Source: Mesorhizobium tianshanense (GTDB lineage Bacteria; Pseudomonadota; Alphaproteobacteria; Rhizobiales; Rhizobiaceae). From it: DNA of 64,000 nucleotides. This document shows positions 42,257 to 51,163 of the stretch, piece after piece. Each line of letters begins with the position of its first letter. Position 1 is the stretch's first letter. The notes beneath the pieces were generated by a model, which was not told the DNA's origin, did no database searches, and saw only the letters and a program-made list of their open reading frames with translations. A program made the position numbers and the translations under genes. The stretch spans positions 26,873-90,872 of the forward strand of contig NZ_VLKT01000031.1 of the NCBI RefSeq assembly GCF_007830515.1, in the 5' to 3' direction.

Positions 42257-43807
42257 ATGGCGCTTTTCGAGCTGACCCTCGTTCTCCTGCTGATAGCCGT
42301 CGCGCTGACGGCGCTGTCGCGGCGTCTCGAGGTTCCCTATCCTTCCTTGCTGGCGCTGGCGGGGGCCGGCATCGCCTTCCTGCCCTTCGCACCGACCATC
42401 GAGATCGACCCGGAACTGGCGCTTGCCCTGTTCGTCGCGCCGGTGCTTCTCGACGCGCCTTACGACACATCGCTGCGCGATCTCAATCGCTACCGGCTGC
42501 CGCTCTTCTTGCTGGCGCTTGGCGCCGTCGTTTTCACCACCGCGGCCGTGGCGCTGTTCGGCTGGATAATGGCAGGCCTGCCTCTCGCCGCGGCTATCGC
42601 CCTTGGCGCCATTGTCGCGCCGCCCGACGCCGTCGCGGCGTCGGCCGTGCTTGGACAGTTCAAGGTCCCGCACCGCATCACCGCCATCCTGCAGGGCGAA
42701 AGCCTGCTCAACGACGCCACCGCTCTCCTGATCTACCGGATGGCGGTTTCGGCAGCCATCGGCTCCGTCCTGCTGAGCAGCGCCGTTCCAACGATCCTGC
42801 TGTCGACGGTCGGCAGCCTTGCGGCCGGCTACGCGCTCGGCCGGCTGTTTCTCGTCACGCTCGCTCGCATCAGAGATCCGGCAAGTGGCACGGTGGTGCA
42901 ATTCGTGGGGACATTCGGCGTCTGGATCCTGGCCGACAGGATCGGGCTCTCCGCCATCATAACCATCGTCGTGTATGCCATGACCATCGCGCGCACCGCG
43001 CCGCGCCGCATGCCGGCCAGAAATCGCGTCAGCTCCTACTCGGTCTGGGAAACGGCGGTCTTCGTGCTCAACGTGCTGGCCTTCGTCCTGATGGGCCTTC
43101 AGGCACGATCGATCGTCAACCGGCTGGCCGAGCAGGGGCAGGGCGAAGCCTTCGTCTTCGCGGCAGCCGTGCTGGCTGTCGTCATCGTTTCGCGCCTTGT
43201 CTGGGTGTTGGGATGCGGCGCGATCATCAGGTGGCTTGCCAGCTTCGGTGACGCGGACCGGCAGGCCGAAGCCCCGTCGTTTCGCGGCGGCGTGCTGATC
43301 GGCTGGTGCGGCATGCGTGGCCTGGTCACCCTTGCGGCAGCGTTCGCCTTGCCGGCCGACTTTCCGGGCCGCGATCCGATCGTGCTCGCTGCCTTCTCGG
43401 TCGTCCTCGGCACATTGGTGCTGCAAGGCATGAGCCTGAAGCTGATGCTGCGCCTGCTTCGGCTCGACCCTGATCAGACAGTCGACCTCGAGGTTGCGAA
43501 GGGCCGCATCGCCATCATGCAGGCCGCGATGGACGTGTTGAGCGGCAAGACATCGAATGCCGCGGCCGCGGTGCGCGAGCAATTTACCGCGCAGCGCATG
43601 ATCGCCGAAAACCCGGAGGACGCCCAGGCGGCTACCGAGTATGACAGGTTGCGGTTGTATGCCATCAAGAGCCAGCGCGATGCGCTGGAACGGCTGCGCA
43701 TCGACGGGATGATCGGCGACGAAGCGTATCATCGCCTGGAGGAAGAAATCGACTGGTCGGAACTGGCCGCGTCTCCGCACGGGCGGTTCGAGCCGCTGAC
43801 GACTTGA
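42257..43807 (+). CDS. CPA1-family Na+(K+)/H+ antiporter
   Basis: 516-residue monovalent cation/proton antiporter of the NhaP/CPA1 type. About 12 hydrophobic segments fill residues 1-400; the transport-site motif APPDAVAA (with the conserved Asp) is at about residues 121-128, and QGESLLNDATALLIYR at about 150-165 is the family signature. The C-terminal 110 residues form a hydrophilic cytoplasmic regulatory tail. Monocistronic, with a terminator overlapping the stop codon. Confidence 0.92.
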   Translation: MALFELTLVLLLIAVALTALSRRLEVPYPSLLALAGAGIAFLPFAPTIEIDPELALALFVAPVLLDAPYDTSLRDLNRYRLPLFLLALGAVVFTTAAVALFGWIMAGLPLAAAIALGAIVAPPDAVAASAVLGQFKVPHRITAILQGESLLNDATALLIYRMAVSAAIGSVLLSSAVPTILLSTVGSLAAGYALGRLFLVTLARIRDPASGTVVQFVGTFGVWILADRIGLSAIITIVVYAMTIARTAPRRMPARNRVSSYSVWETAVFVLNVLAFVLMGLQARSIVNRLAEQGQGEAFVFAAAVLAVVIVSRLVWVLGCGAIIRWLASFGDADRQAEAPSFRGGVLIGWCGMRGLVTLAAAFALPADFPGRDPIVLAAFSVVLGTLVLQGMSLKLMLRLLRLDPDQTVDLEVAKGRIAIMQAAMDVLSGKTSNAAAAVREQFTAQRMIAENPEDAQAATEYDRLRLYAIKSQRDALERLRIDGMIGDEAYHRLEEEIDWSELAASPHGRFEPLTT

Positions 43808-43857
43808 AGCGCGTCGTGTTGGAGGGGATTCATGCGACGCGCTTCAAGTTTCTTGTT
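43804..43857 (+). terminator. Terminator after the antiporter gene
   Basis: 13-bp stem TTGAAGCGCGTCG / CGACGCGCTTCAA (43804-43816 with 43835-43847), 18-nt loop, followed by GTTTCTTGTTCTT. It begins inside the stop codon of the antiporter gene. Confidence 0.75.
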
Positions 43858-43860
43858 CTT

Positions 43861-43942
43861 AGGCATGCGTTATCCCAAAACCGCTGCGCACCCTCGGTTC
43901 ACGCCCGAGGGCATGCTTTTTGAGCGACATGCATTAGCGCTG
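43861..43942. repeat. Dispersed rhizobial repeat cluster, copy C
   Basis: Contains CATGCGTTATCCCAAAACCG, a 7-bp hairpin CCCTCGG / CCGAGGG (43891-43911) and GAGCGACATGCAT (43922-43934), the last also present at 9329-9341. Typical intergenic repeat of Mesorhizobium-like genomes; no coding function. Confidence 0.65.
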
Positions 43943-44023
43943 GTCTACCCCGTCATCCGCCCGGCACATTGCAACCAATCCGCCGAACCGCTACTGCCAT
44001 CAGGAAATTGAGCCGGATAAGCA

Positions 44024-44938
44024 ATGAAGCTGGTCAGCTACAACATCCAGTACGGGTTCGGCGGCGACGGCCGCTACGATCTCGCGCGCTGCGCCAAGGT
44101 CGTCGCCGGCGCCGACATCATCGCGTTGCAGGAAGTGGAACGGTACTGGCTGCGCAGCAACGAGGACGACCAGCCGGACGTCCTTTCGCGGCTGCTGCCC
44201 GAGTACTATTGCGTCTACGGCCCAGCCTTCGACATGGACGCCAGCGAGCGGCGTGACGGCCGCATCGTCAACCGGCGGCGGCAATTCGGCACCATGGTGC
44301 TGTCGAAGTTGCCGATCATCTGGTCACGCCTGCACACGCTGCCGCTGCGCCGCACGATGCGTCCGCTCAACACCCGCAACGCGGCGCTCGAATGCATGTT
44401 CCGCACGCCTGCCGGTCCGGTGCGGGTGCTGTCGTTGCATCTCGCGCATATCGCGGCCGAGGAGCGGCTGGAGCAGATCGACTATCTCTTGGCCGAACAT
44501 CGCCGGGCACCAATCGACGGTGGCCCATGGAGCGGCGCCGACGATGAGCCCGTGCGCAACTGGAGCAATGGCGAGCCGGAGCCGGAAAACCCGCCGGCGG
44601 CGATCTGGATGGGCGATTTCAACATGGAGCCGGGCAGCGCCGAATACCGGCGCATCGTCGGCAGCACGCCCTATCATCGGGGCGCTGCCTATCTCGACGG
44701 TTTTGTCGATGCCGCCGCCGTCGCCAGCGAACCGACGTCGGATTTCCACACCCATGTGAAGACAATCGACGGCAGGCTGACGGAGCGACGGCTCGACCAT
44801 TGCTTCGTCGGCGGCATGTTTGCCGGACGCGTGCGCTCGGTCAGCGCCGATATCGGCGAAATCGCCTCCGACCATTTTCCGCTGCGGGTCGACATCGACT
44901 TGGAAACACCGTTCGCGACAGGGATCGGAGGCGCATGA
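44024..44938 (+). CDS. Endonuclease/exonuclease/phosphatase family protein
   Basis: 304-residue EEP-fold phosphodiesterase or nuclease. Family residues are visible: Asn in SYNIQYG, Glu in LQEVERY, the central HL.HI pattern (LSLHLAHIA), GDFNMEP with the catalytic Asp and Asn, and the final SDHFPL (Asp-His). A 60-residue polar insertion with Pro/Glu lies between HL and GDFN. Substrate (DNA, RNA, phospholipid or inositol phosphate) cannot be told from the sequence. Eight bp from the next gene. Confidence 0.88.
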   Translation: MKLVSYNIQYGFGGDGRYDLARCAKVVAGADIIALQEVERYWLRSNEDDQPDVLSRLLPEYYCVYGPAFDMDASERRDGRIVNRRRQFGTMVLSKLPIIWSRLHTLPLRRTMRPLNTRNAALECMFRTPAGPVRVLSLHLAHIAAEERLEQIDYLLAEHRRAPIDGGPWSGADDEPVRNWSNGEPEPENPPAAIWMGDFNMEPGSAEYRRIVGSTPYHRGAAYLDGFVDAAAVASEPTSDFHTHVKTIDGRLTERRLDHCFVGGMFAGRVRSVSADIGEIASDHFPLRVDIDLETPFATGIGGA

Positions 44939-44945
44939 GCCGCCG

Positions 44946-45791
44946 ATGACCTTGTTTGTCTTCTTCGCGGTGCTTGCTGCCGCGGCCATGCACGCGATCT
45001 GGAACGCGCTGGTCAAGGTCCATCTCGACCGCTTCCTGTCGATCACGCTGATGACGCTCGGCATGGGCGCAGTGGCGCTTGTGGCGCTGCCTTTCGTCGA
45101 GGTGCCGAAATCGGACGTGTGGCCCTACATCATCGCCTCGGTGATCTTCCACATGGGTTACAGGACGTTCCTGATCGGCGCCTACAAGGCCGGCGATTTC
45201 GCCCAGACCTATCCGCTGGCGCGCGGCACCGCGCCGCTGCTTGCGGCAGTTGGCGGCATGGCGGTCGTCGCCGAAATTCCAGCGCCGCTGGCCGTTCTCG
45301 GCATCGTTCTGTTGTCGGCCGGCACGCTGGTGCTGTCGTTTCGCGGCGGCGCGCATCTGGAGCGGCTGAATCTGCGTGCGGTCGGCTTCGCTCTGGGCAC
45401 CTCGATCTTCATCGCGAGCTACACGCTGTCCGACGGCAGCGGTGCGCGGCTGGCCGCGACGGCCTCGAGCTATGCCGCGTGGCTGTTCGTTTGCGATGCG
45501 CTCTGGGCGCTTGTGCTGTGCCTGATCTTCCGCGGGCCACAGGCGCTGCCAGTGCTGGCGCGCGACTGGAAGGCGGGCGTGTACACCGGCGTGCTCAGCG
45601 GCGCTGCCTACTGGATCGTGATGTGGGCGATGACCAAGGCGCCGATCGCCTCGGTCGCGGCGCTGCGCGAAACCTCGATCCTGTTCGCCATGATGATCTC
45701 GGTGTTTGCGCTCGGCGAGAAGATGACGGCCTGGCGGGGTGCTGCCGTGCTCAGCATCGTTGCCGGCGTCGTCGCGCTGAGGCTTGGATAA
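44946..45791 (+). CDS. EamA/DMT-family permease
   Basis: 281-residue drug/metabolite transporter superfamily protein with ten predicted helices, two EamA repeats (about 1-135 and 145-280). The ATG at 44946 starts the first helix at once; GGAGG lies just upstream of the previous stop, so it is co-translated with the EEP gene. Probably an exporter of a small metabolite. Converges on the Dabb gene with one base between the stops. Confidence 0.85.
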   Translation: MTLFVFFAVLAAAAMHAIWNALVKVHLDRFLSITLMTLGMGAVALVALPFVEVPKSDVWPYIIASVIFHMGYRTFLIGAYKAGDFAQTYPLARGTAPLLAAVGGMAVVAEIPAPLAVLGIVLLSAGTLVLSFRGGAHLERLNLRAVGFALGTSIFIASYTLSDGSGARLAATASSYAAWLFVCDALWALVLCLIFRGPQALPVLARDWKAGVYTGVLSGAAYWIVMWAMTKAPIASVAALRETSILFAMMISVFALGEKMTAWRGAAVLSIVAGVVALRLG

Positions 45792-45792
45792 G

Positions 45793-46107
45793 CTAAATGC
45801 TTATCTCGAGATCGAACACCATCAGCCCGTCGGTGCCGCCTTCAAGCGCCGCGACCAGTCGGGCGCCGGCTCGTTGGTGGGCCTCATGCACCAGATAGGC
45901 ATCGCGCGCGGCTGCATCGCGGAAGTCGATGGTGAAGCCGTGCGTAAAGCCGCGCGCGAACGGTTCCGGGCTGGTGTTGGCGCTGAGTTCGACCTTGCCC
46001 ATGCCGTCGATCACCCGCCACAGCGCCTCGAGGTCGGCATGGATCGCCGCACGCTCGGTGGTATCGACATCGTCGCGGAATCTGAAAGAAACACAGTGCC
46101 TGATCAT
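45793..46107 (-). CDS. Dabb (stress-responsive alpha-beta barrel) domain protein
   Basis: 104-residue protein made of a single Dabb domain: MIRHCVSFRFRDDV at the start, a central FTHGFTIDFRDAAARDAYLVHEAHQ, and VFDLEI at the end. Such proteins are dimeric ferredoxin-like folds; some are polyketide cyclases or sugar-oxidation partners. It lies at the 3' end of the LacI locus, 18 bp after the GMC gene, so it may belong to the pathway as an isomerase or as an accessory protein. Confidence 0.88.
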   Translation of the reverse strand: MIRHCVSFRFRDDVDTTERAAIHADLEALWRVIDGMGKVELSANTSPEPFARGFTHGFTIDFRDAAARDAYLVHEAHQRAGARLVAALEGGTDGLMVFDLEISI

Positions 46108-46125
46108 TTTTTCTCTTTATTCTCT

Positions 46126-47754
46126 CTATGCTGCGCGGTTGTCTGAGAATACGGCCGGCGGCAGCGGCTCGCGGCCAAGGATCAGATCAGCACCTTTTTC
46201 GCCGACCATGATGGTAGGCGCATTGGTGTTGGAGGAGGGGATGCGCGGCATCACCGAGGCGTCGCAGACGCGCAGGCCTTCGATGCCGCGCAGCCTAAGA
46301 TCCGGCGTTACCACGCTCGTATCGTCATGACCCATGCGGCAGGTGCCGACAGGGTGGTGGTCGGTCTTGGAACTGCGGCAGGCATAGTCGAACAGCTCGT
46401 CGTCGCTGGTGAGTGTTGGACCCGGCAGCACCTCGCGCAGCACGTAGGGCGCAAGCGCCTTCTGCCGCATGATCTCGCGCGCCAGCCTGAGCCCTTTGAT
46501 CGACATGTCGCGGTCGTAGGGATCGGACCAGTAATTCGGATCGATCAGCGGGCGGTCGGCCGGGTCGGCGCTGTTCAGCCGCACCGTGCCGCGCGAACGC
46601 GGGCGCAGGAAAGCCGAGTTCAGCGTCACGCCCGGATTCCTGAGTTTTTCGACGCCGGCCTCGATGCCGGAACCGAGCCCGAGGTGGAACTGGATGTCGG
46701 GCGAGGCGGCGGTCGGGTCGGCGTACCAGAAGCCGCCGGTCTCGAACAGGCTGGAGGCAACCGGGCCCTTTTTCAGCAGCAGATACTGCAGGCCGGCCCA
46801 TACCGTCCGGTGCAGCTTGGCGTAGTTGTCATAGGTGTGGTCGCCGGTGCATTCGGCAATGACGAACAGGTCGAGATGGTCCTGGAGGTTGGAGCCGACA
46901 CCGGGGAGATCGTGCACCGGCGCCACGCCGACCGATTTCAGATGGTCGGCCGGGCCGATGCCCGACTGCATCAAAAGCTTCGGCGAGCCGATGGCGCCTG
47001 ACGAGACGATCACCTCGCGCTCGGCGCGCAGGGTCGTCGGTTGTCCGCCCGGCCTGTCGACGGTCTCGACACCGACGGCGCGGCCCTTGTCGATGACGAT
47101 GCGCGTCACCAGTACATCGGTCCTGACGGTCAGGTTCTTGCGTTCGCGGATCGGCCTGAGATAGGCAACCGAGGCGGAGGAGCGCCTGGCATCCTTCTGC
47201 GTTAGCTGATAGTAGCCGACGCCTTCTTGGGCTACCCCGTTGAAGTCCGGGTTGAAGGGGATGCCCATCTCCTGGCCGGCGCGGAAATAGGCCTCGCAGA
47301 TCGGCAGCGGCGCAATTGGGTTCGAGACGCCGAGCGGGCCCTGGTCGCCGTGAAAATCGTTGGCGTAGCGCTGATTGTTCTCGGCCCGCTTGAAATAGGG
47401 CAGCACGTCGCGATAGCCCCAGCCGGCGAGCCCCTCTTCCTTCTCCCAGGCGTCGTAGTCGCGGGCATTGCCGCGTGTGTAGATCTGGGCGTTGATCGAA
47501 GAGCCGCCGCCGATGACCTTGGCCTGCGTGTACCAGAAGGTGCGGTCCTTCATGTGCTTCTGCGGTACGGTCGACCAGCCCCAGGAGGCGATGCCCTTGG
47601 TCATCTTGGCGAAGCCGGCCGGCATGTGGATCAGCGGGTGCCAGTCCTTGCCGCCGGCTTCGAGCAACAACACCCGATGCGACGGATCTTCGCTCAGCCG
47701 GTTGGCCAGGACGCAGCCGGCCGGGCCGGCGCCAACGATGATGTAGTCGGTCAT
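46126..47754 (-). CDS. GMC-family oxidoreductase (choline-dehydrogenase-like)
   Basis: 542-residue FAD-dependent alcohol oxidase/dehydrogenase. The FAD Rossmann motif GAGPAGCVLANRLSE starts at residue 8, the GMC signature 1 segment GGSSSIN-like GGGSSINAQIYTRG is near residue 82-95, and the catalytic His in HHPVGTCRMG plus the Asn/NTNAPTIM segment near the C-terminus are present. Close to choline or polyethylene glycol dehydrogenases, but the context (sugar importer, SDR, second GMC) suggests oxidation of a sugar or polyol. Reads with the LacI operon; 12 bp after the SDR gene. Confidence 0.9.
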   Translation of the reverse strand: MTDYIIVGAGPAGCVLANRLSEDPSHRVLLLEAGGKDWHPLIHMPAGFAKMTKGIASWGWSTVPQKHMKDRTFWYTQAKVIGGGSSINAQIYTRGNARDYDAWEKEEGLAGWGYRDVLPYFKRAENNQRYANDFHGDQGPLGVSNPIAPLPICEAYFRAGQEMGIPFNPDFNGVAQEGVGYYQLTQKDARRSSASVAYLRPIRERKNLTVRTDVLVTRIVIDKGRAVGVETVDRPGGQPTTLRAEREVIVSSGAIGSPKLLMQSGIGPADHLKSVGVAPVHDLPGVGSNLQDHLDLFVIAECTGDHTYDNYAKLHRTVWAGLQYLLLKKGPVASSLFETGGFWYADPTAASPDIQFHLGLGSGIEAGVEKLRNPGVTLNSAFLRPRSRGTVRLNSADPADRPLIDPNYWSDPYDRDMSIKGLRLAREIMRQKALAPYVLREVLPGPTLTSDDELFDYACRSSKTDHHPVGTCRMGHDDTSVVTPDLRLRGIEGLRVCDASVMPRIPSSNTNAPTIMVGEKGADLILGREPLPPAVFSDNRAA

Positions 47755-47766
47755 GGCGTCACCTGT

Positions 47767-48528
47767 TCACAGCCTCGGCACCGACAGCGCGCCGTCGACA
47801 TTGATGATCGAGCCGGTCGAAAAGCCGAGCCTGCCGCCGGCGAGCGCGGCGACGGCGGCGCCGACATCGGCGGCTTCGCCCCAGCGCCTTGTCGGCACCA
47901 GCCCGCCGTCGATCAGACTGTCATATTTAGCGGTCACGCCTGATGTCATGTCGGTGCGGATGATACCCGGCCGCACCTCGAACACAGCGATGTTTTCGGC
48001 GGCGAGCCGGAGCGCGAGAGTCTTCACCCACATCGAAAGCCCGGCCTTGGAGATGCAATAATCGGCACGTTCCGGCGATGCCATTTCGGCGCTGACCGAG
48101 GTGATGGTGATGATCGACCTGGGGTGATCGCCCGGCGCAGCAAGCATCGCCCTGGCAACGGCCTGGCTGAGGAACACGGTGCCGCGCAGATTGATGGCGA
48201 GGATCCGGTCGAAATCTTCCGGTTTGAGATCCAGCAGGTCACCACGCACGATGGAGCCGATGCCGGCATTGTTGACCAGGCAGTCGATGCGGCCGAAGGC
48301 GCTTGTCGCGGCATCGACCAGCGCTGAATGGCTGTCGAAATCGGCGATGTCACTGCGGTGGTAGGCGAATTTCGCGCCGCGGGCGGCGATGTTGGCGGCA
48401 AGCCCGTCGCCGGCTTTTTCGGCAAGATCAACGACAAGGATTTCGAAACCGGCATCGGCCAGCGCCTCGGCGCAGGCAAGGCCGATGCCGCGCGCGCCGC
48501 CGGTGACGATGGCTGCCGGGCGGCTCAT
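47767..48528 (-). CDS. Short-chain dehydrogenase/reductase (SDR)
   Basis: 253-residue classical SDR with TGGARGIG (NAD(P) site, residues 9-16), NNAG around 86-89, catalytic Ser in SVSAEM and Tyr-x-x-x-Lys as YCISK, then PGIIRT. Asp after the second strand (LVVDLAE) favours NAD. Its start overlaps the stop of the upstream GMC gene by 4 bp. Substrate unknown; a polyol or keto intermediate of the LacI-regulated pathway is likely. Confidence 0.9.
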   Translation of the reverse strand: MSRPAAIVTGGARGIGLACAEALADAGFEILVVDLAEKAGDGLAANIAARGAKFAYHRSDIADFDSHSALVDAATSAFGRIDCLVNNAGIGSIVRGDLLDLKPEDFDRILAINLRGTVFLSQAVARAMLAAPGDHPRSIITITSVSAEMASPERADYCISKAGLSMWVKTLALRLAAENIAVFEVRPGIIRTDMTSGVTAKYDSLIDGGLVPTRRWGEAADVGAAVAALAGGRLGFSTGSIINVDGALSVPRL

Positions 48529-50039
48529 GCGATAAGCTCCGTCTTGCGAATGTGGTCGGCGACGCGCAGTGCTTGTGCTGCGATCGACAGCGCCGGGTTG
48601 ACGGCTGCCGAATTCGGCAGGAAGCCGGCATCGACGACGAACAGGTTCTTGTGGTCGAACGACCTGCAGAACGGGTCAAGCGGCGAGGTCGCGGGATCGT
48701 CGCCCATCTTCACCGTGCCGCACTGGTGCGACGGCGTGCGCTTGTCGAAAGGCCGCGACAGGACGATCGGATAGCCGCAGGCGCGGAAGTTCTCGCGCAT
48801 CACCTTGGTCAGCCCGTCGAGCGACTGCATGTTGGAGCGCCGCCACTGCATGACGATGTCCTTGCCGTCGACCATGATGCGGCTTTCGGGATCGGGCAGG
48901 TCCTCGCACATCAGGTACCAGTCGATGGCATGGCCGGCCATGAAGTCCAGCGCGAATTTGGGTGCAAGCTTGACGTTGGCCCTCAGGATGTTGCCATCGA
49001 TCTTGCCCAGAAGCTGGACGTTGCCGAGCGGCTTGCCGCCCTTGCCGTCGGACAGATAGTAGTCGTTGAGCATCAGCGTCTTCTGGTAGACGGCATCGTT
49101 CCTGCGGCGCGGATCGATCGCCAGCATGGCGCTCGAATTGTGGTTCATGAAGTTACGGCCGACCTGGTCGGAGCGGTTGGCGAGGCCCTTGCCCCCTCCC
49201 TTGCTGCTGGGGGAGAGCGAACGCAGCAGGATGACCGCTGAATTGACCGCGCCGGCCGAGAGGATGACCAGCTTCGGCGTGACTTTCTTTAACTCGCCGT
49301 TCTGGTTGTAGTGGACGGCTGCGATGGTTTTGCCGTCGCTCGCGGCTTCGAGATATTCGACATGAGCGCCGGTCTCGAGCTGGATGTTCCGGTCGGCAAG
49401 GGCCGCCGTCAGCGGTCCCGATTGGGCGTCGACCTTACCGGTCCCGGTGTTGGGAAAGGCGTCCCAGCCTGTCTTGCCGTCCTTCAGCCAGGCGTCGATG
49501 TCGACGCCGAGCGGCAGCGATGCCGGGTGCAGGCCGAGGCCCTTGAGTTCGGCACGCGCACGCGCGATCGGCGGCTCGTCCGGCACCGGCCCGAAGGCGT
49601 AGGGGATCGAGTGGAACGGCTCGGTCGGATCTTCGCCGAGCGCGCCGCGCACGCGGAAAAGCTGTTCGGCCTTCGAATACCAGGGCTCGAACTCGTCATA
49701 GGAAAACGGCCAGGCCGGCGAGATGCCGCCATAATGCTCCATGGCGGAAAAGTCTTGCCTGCGGTAGCGGATCAGCACCGCGCCATAGAATTTCGAATTG
49801 CCGCCGACATAGTAGTAATTGCCGGGATTGAACGCAGCGCCGCCGGCCTCGCGCCACATCTCTTTCGGCCGGTAGTGGCCATCGACGAAGATGGCGCGCG
49901 TGTCGCGCGTATGCGGCGTCGCCGGCAGCTTCTCGCCGCGCTCCAGCATCAGGATCGAAGCGCCGCTGCCGGCCAGGCCGGAAGCGATCGTGGCGCCGCC
50001 GATGCCGGAGCCGATGATGACGATGTCCGGGTTGCTCAT
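48525..50039 (-). CDS. GMC-family oxidoreductase 2 (sugar-dehydrogenase-like)
   Basis: 504-residue FAD enzyme of the GMC superfamily, more like the large subunits of membrane-linked sugar dehydrogenases than like choline dehydrogenase: GSGIGGA near residue 10, GGNSKFYGAVLIRYR around residues 79-93, HQCGTVKMG with the catalytic His and VDAGFLPNSAAVNPALSI near the C-terminus. Residues 274-285 (SLSPSSKGGGKG) look like an in-frame insert: the DNA there is a palindromic CCCCCTCCC...GGGGGAG element. No small subunit or cytochrome gene is present. Overlaps the SDR gene by 4 bp and is 4 bp from malK-like gene. Confidence 0.88.
   Translation of the reverse strand: MSNPDIVIIGSGIGGATIASGLAGSGASILMLERGEKLPATPHTRDTRAIFVDGHYRPKEMWREAGGAAFNPGNYYYVGGNSKFYGAVLIRYRRQDFSAMEHYGGISPAWPFSYDEFEPWYSKAEQLFRVRGALGEDPTEPFHSIPYAFGPVPDEPPIARARAELKGLGLHPASLPLGVDIDAWLKDGKTGWDAFPNTGTGKVDAQSGPLTAALADRNIQLETGAHVEYLEAASDGKTIAAVHYNQNGELKKVTPKLVILSAGAVNSAVILLRSLSPSSKGGGKGLANRSDQVGRNFMNHNSSAMLAIDPRRRNDAVYQKTLMLNDYYLSDGKGGKPLGNVQLLGKIDGNILRANVKLAPKFALDFMAGHAIDWYLMCEDLPDPESRIMVDGKDIVMQWRRSNMQSLDGLTKVMRENFRACGYPIVLSRPFDKRTPSHQCGTVKMGDDPATSPLDPFCRSFDHKNLFVVDAGFLPNSAAVNPALSIAAQALRVADHIRKTELIA
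49190..49216. repeat. Palindromic repeat within the GMC 2 coding region
   Basis: CCCCCTCCC, seven central bases, then CTGGGGGAG: an imperfect inverted repeat of the same style as the intergenic hairpin at 53173-53198. It encodes the low-complexity segment SLSPSSKGGGKG and keeps the frame open. Confidence 0.55.
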
Positions 50040-50043
50040 GGCG

Positions 50044-51159
50044 CTAAAGGATGCGGTTCTCGGTCGCCGGATCGAAGAACACCGCCTTGGTGAGGTTGAA
50101 GGCGAGCGGCGTCACCGTTCCCGGCTGGATCTTGGCGTCGGCGCGCAGCCGCGCCACCACGGCCTTGCCGCCGAGATTGGTAACGGCGAAGGTGTCGGAG
50201 CCTGCCGGCTCGATCACCTCGATATGGCAATCGGCGGTGGCGATGTTGGAGGCGTTGCGCTCGGCCCCTTCCGGATCGGTCAGCGCTTCGGGGCGGACAC
50301 CGAAGATGACCGGCTTGCCCTGGAATGCCGACAGGCCTGCCGGTGGATCGGCGAGCGGCAGGGAGATCGGCTCGCGCCCATCGCGCTGCAGCACCACCGA
50401 CAACCCGCTGCCATTGCCGCCGATCGTCGCCGGCACCAGGTTCATCGCCGGCGAGCCCATGAAGTCGGCGACGAAGATGTTGGTCGGATTGTTGTAGATC
50501 TCGGCCGGCGTACCGAATTGCTGCACCTCGCCGTCGCGCATCACCGCGATCTTGGTGGCCAGCGTCATCGCCTCGATCTGGTCATGGGTGACATAGACGA
50601 TCGTGGTGCCGGTGGTCGCGTGCAGGCGCTTGATCTCGATGCGCATGTCGACGCGCAGCTTGGCGTCGAGATTGGACAAAGGTTCGTCGAAGAGAAAGAG
50701 CTTGGGATCGCGTACCAGCGCCCGGCCCATGGCGACGCGCTGGCGCTGGCCGCCGGAAAGCTGGCTCGGCTTGCGCTGCAAGAGGTGGCCGATCTGAAGC
50801 ACCTTGGCCACCTTGTCGATCGCCTTCTGACGTTCGGCGGCGGGTACGCCGCGCATCTCCATGCCGAAGGCGATATTTCCGGCCACCGTCATGTTCGGAT
50901 AGAGCGCGTAGCTCTGGAACACCATGGCGATGTCGCGCTTCGAAGGATGGAGATCGTTGATCGTGCGGCCGTCGACGCGGATTTCGCCTTCGGTGATGGT
51001 TTCCAGGCCGGCGATGGTGTTGAGCAGGGTGGACTTGCCGCAGCCGGACGGGCCGACCAGCACGAGGAAGCCGCCCTTTTCGAGATCGACGTCGATCCCC
51101 TTCAGGATCTCCACCGATCCGAACCGCTTCTTCAGCCCAGCAATTTCGAGAAAAGCCAT
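50044..51159 (-). CDS. Sugar ABC transporter ATP-binding protein (UgpC/MalK type)
   Basis: 371-residue ATPase with Walker A GPSGCGKST at residues 37-45, signature LSGGQRQRVAMGRAL, Walker B LFLFDEPLSNLDAK and a C-terminal TOBE/OB domain (about 240-370). The type serves carbohydrate importers of the CUT1 class. Encoded after the two permeases (4 bp gap) in the LacI locus. Confidence 0.93.
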   Translation of the reverse strand: MAFLEIAGLKKRFGSVEILKGIDVDLEKGGFLVLVGPSGCGKSTLLNTIAGLETITEGEIRVDGRTINDLHPSKRDIAMVFQSYALYPNMTVAGNIAFGMEMRGVPAAERQKAIDKVAKVLQIGHLLQRKPSQLSGGQRQRVAMGRALVRDPKLFLFDEPLSNLDAKLRVDMRIEIKRLHATTGTTIVYVTHDQIEAMTLATKIAVMRDGEVQQFGTPAEIYNNPTNIFVADFMGSPAMNLVPATIGGNGSGLSVVLQRDGREPISLPLADPPAGLSAFQGKPVIFGVRPEALTDPEGAERNASNIATADCHIEVIEPAGSDTFAVTNLGGKAVVARLRADAKIQPGTVTPLAFNLTKAVFFDPATENRIL

Positions 51160-51163
51160 CCGA

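Noticed and set aside
48997..49300. Frameshift or pseudogene in the second GMC gene because of the unusual loop
   Set aside because: The frame is continuous and all FAD and catalytic motifs are intact on both sides.
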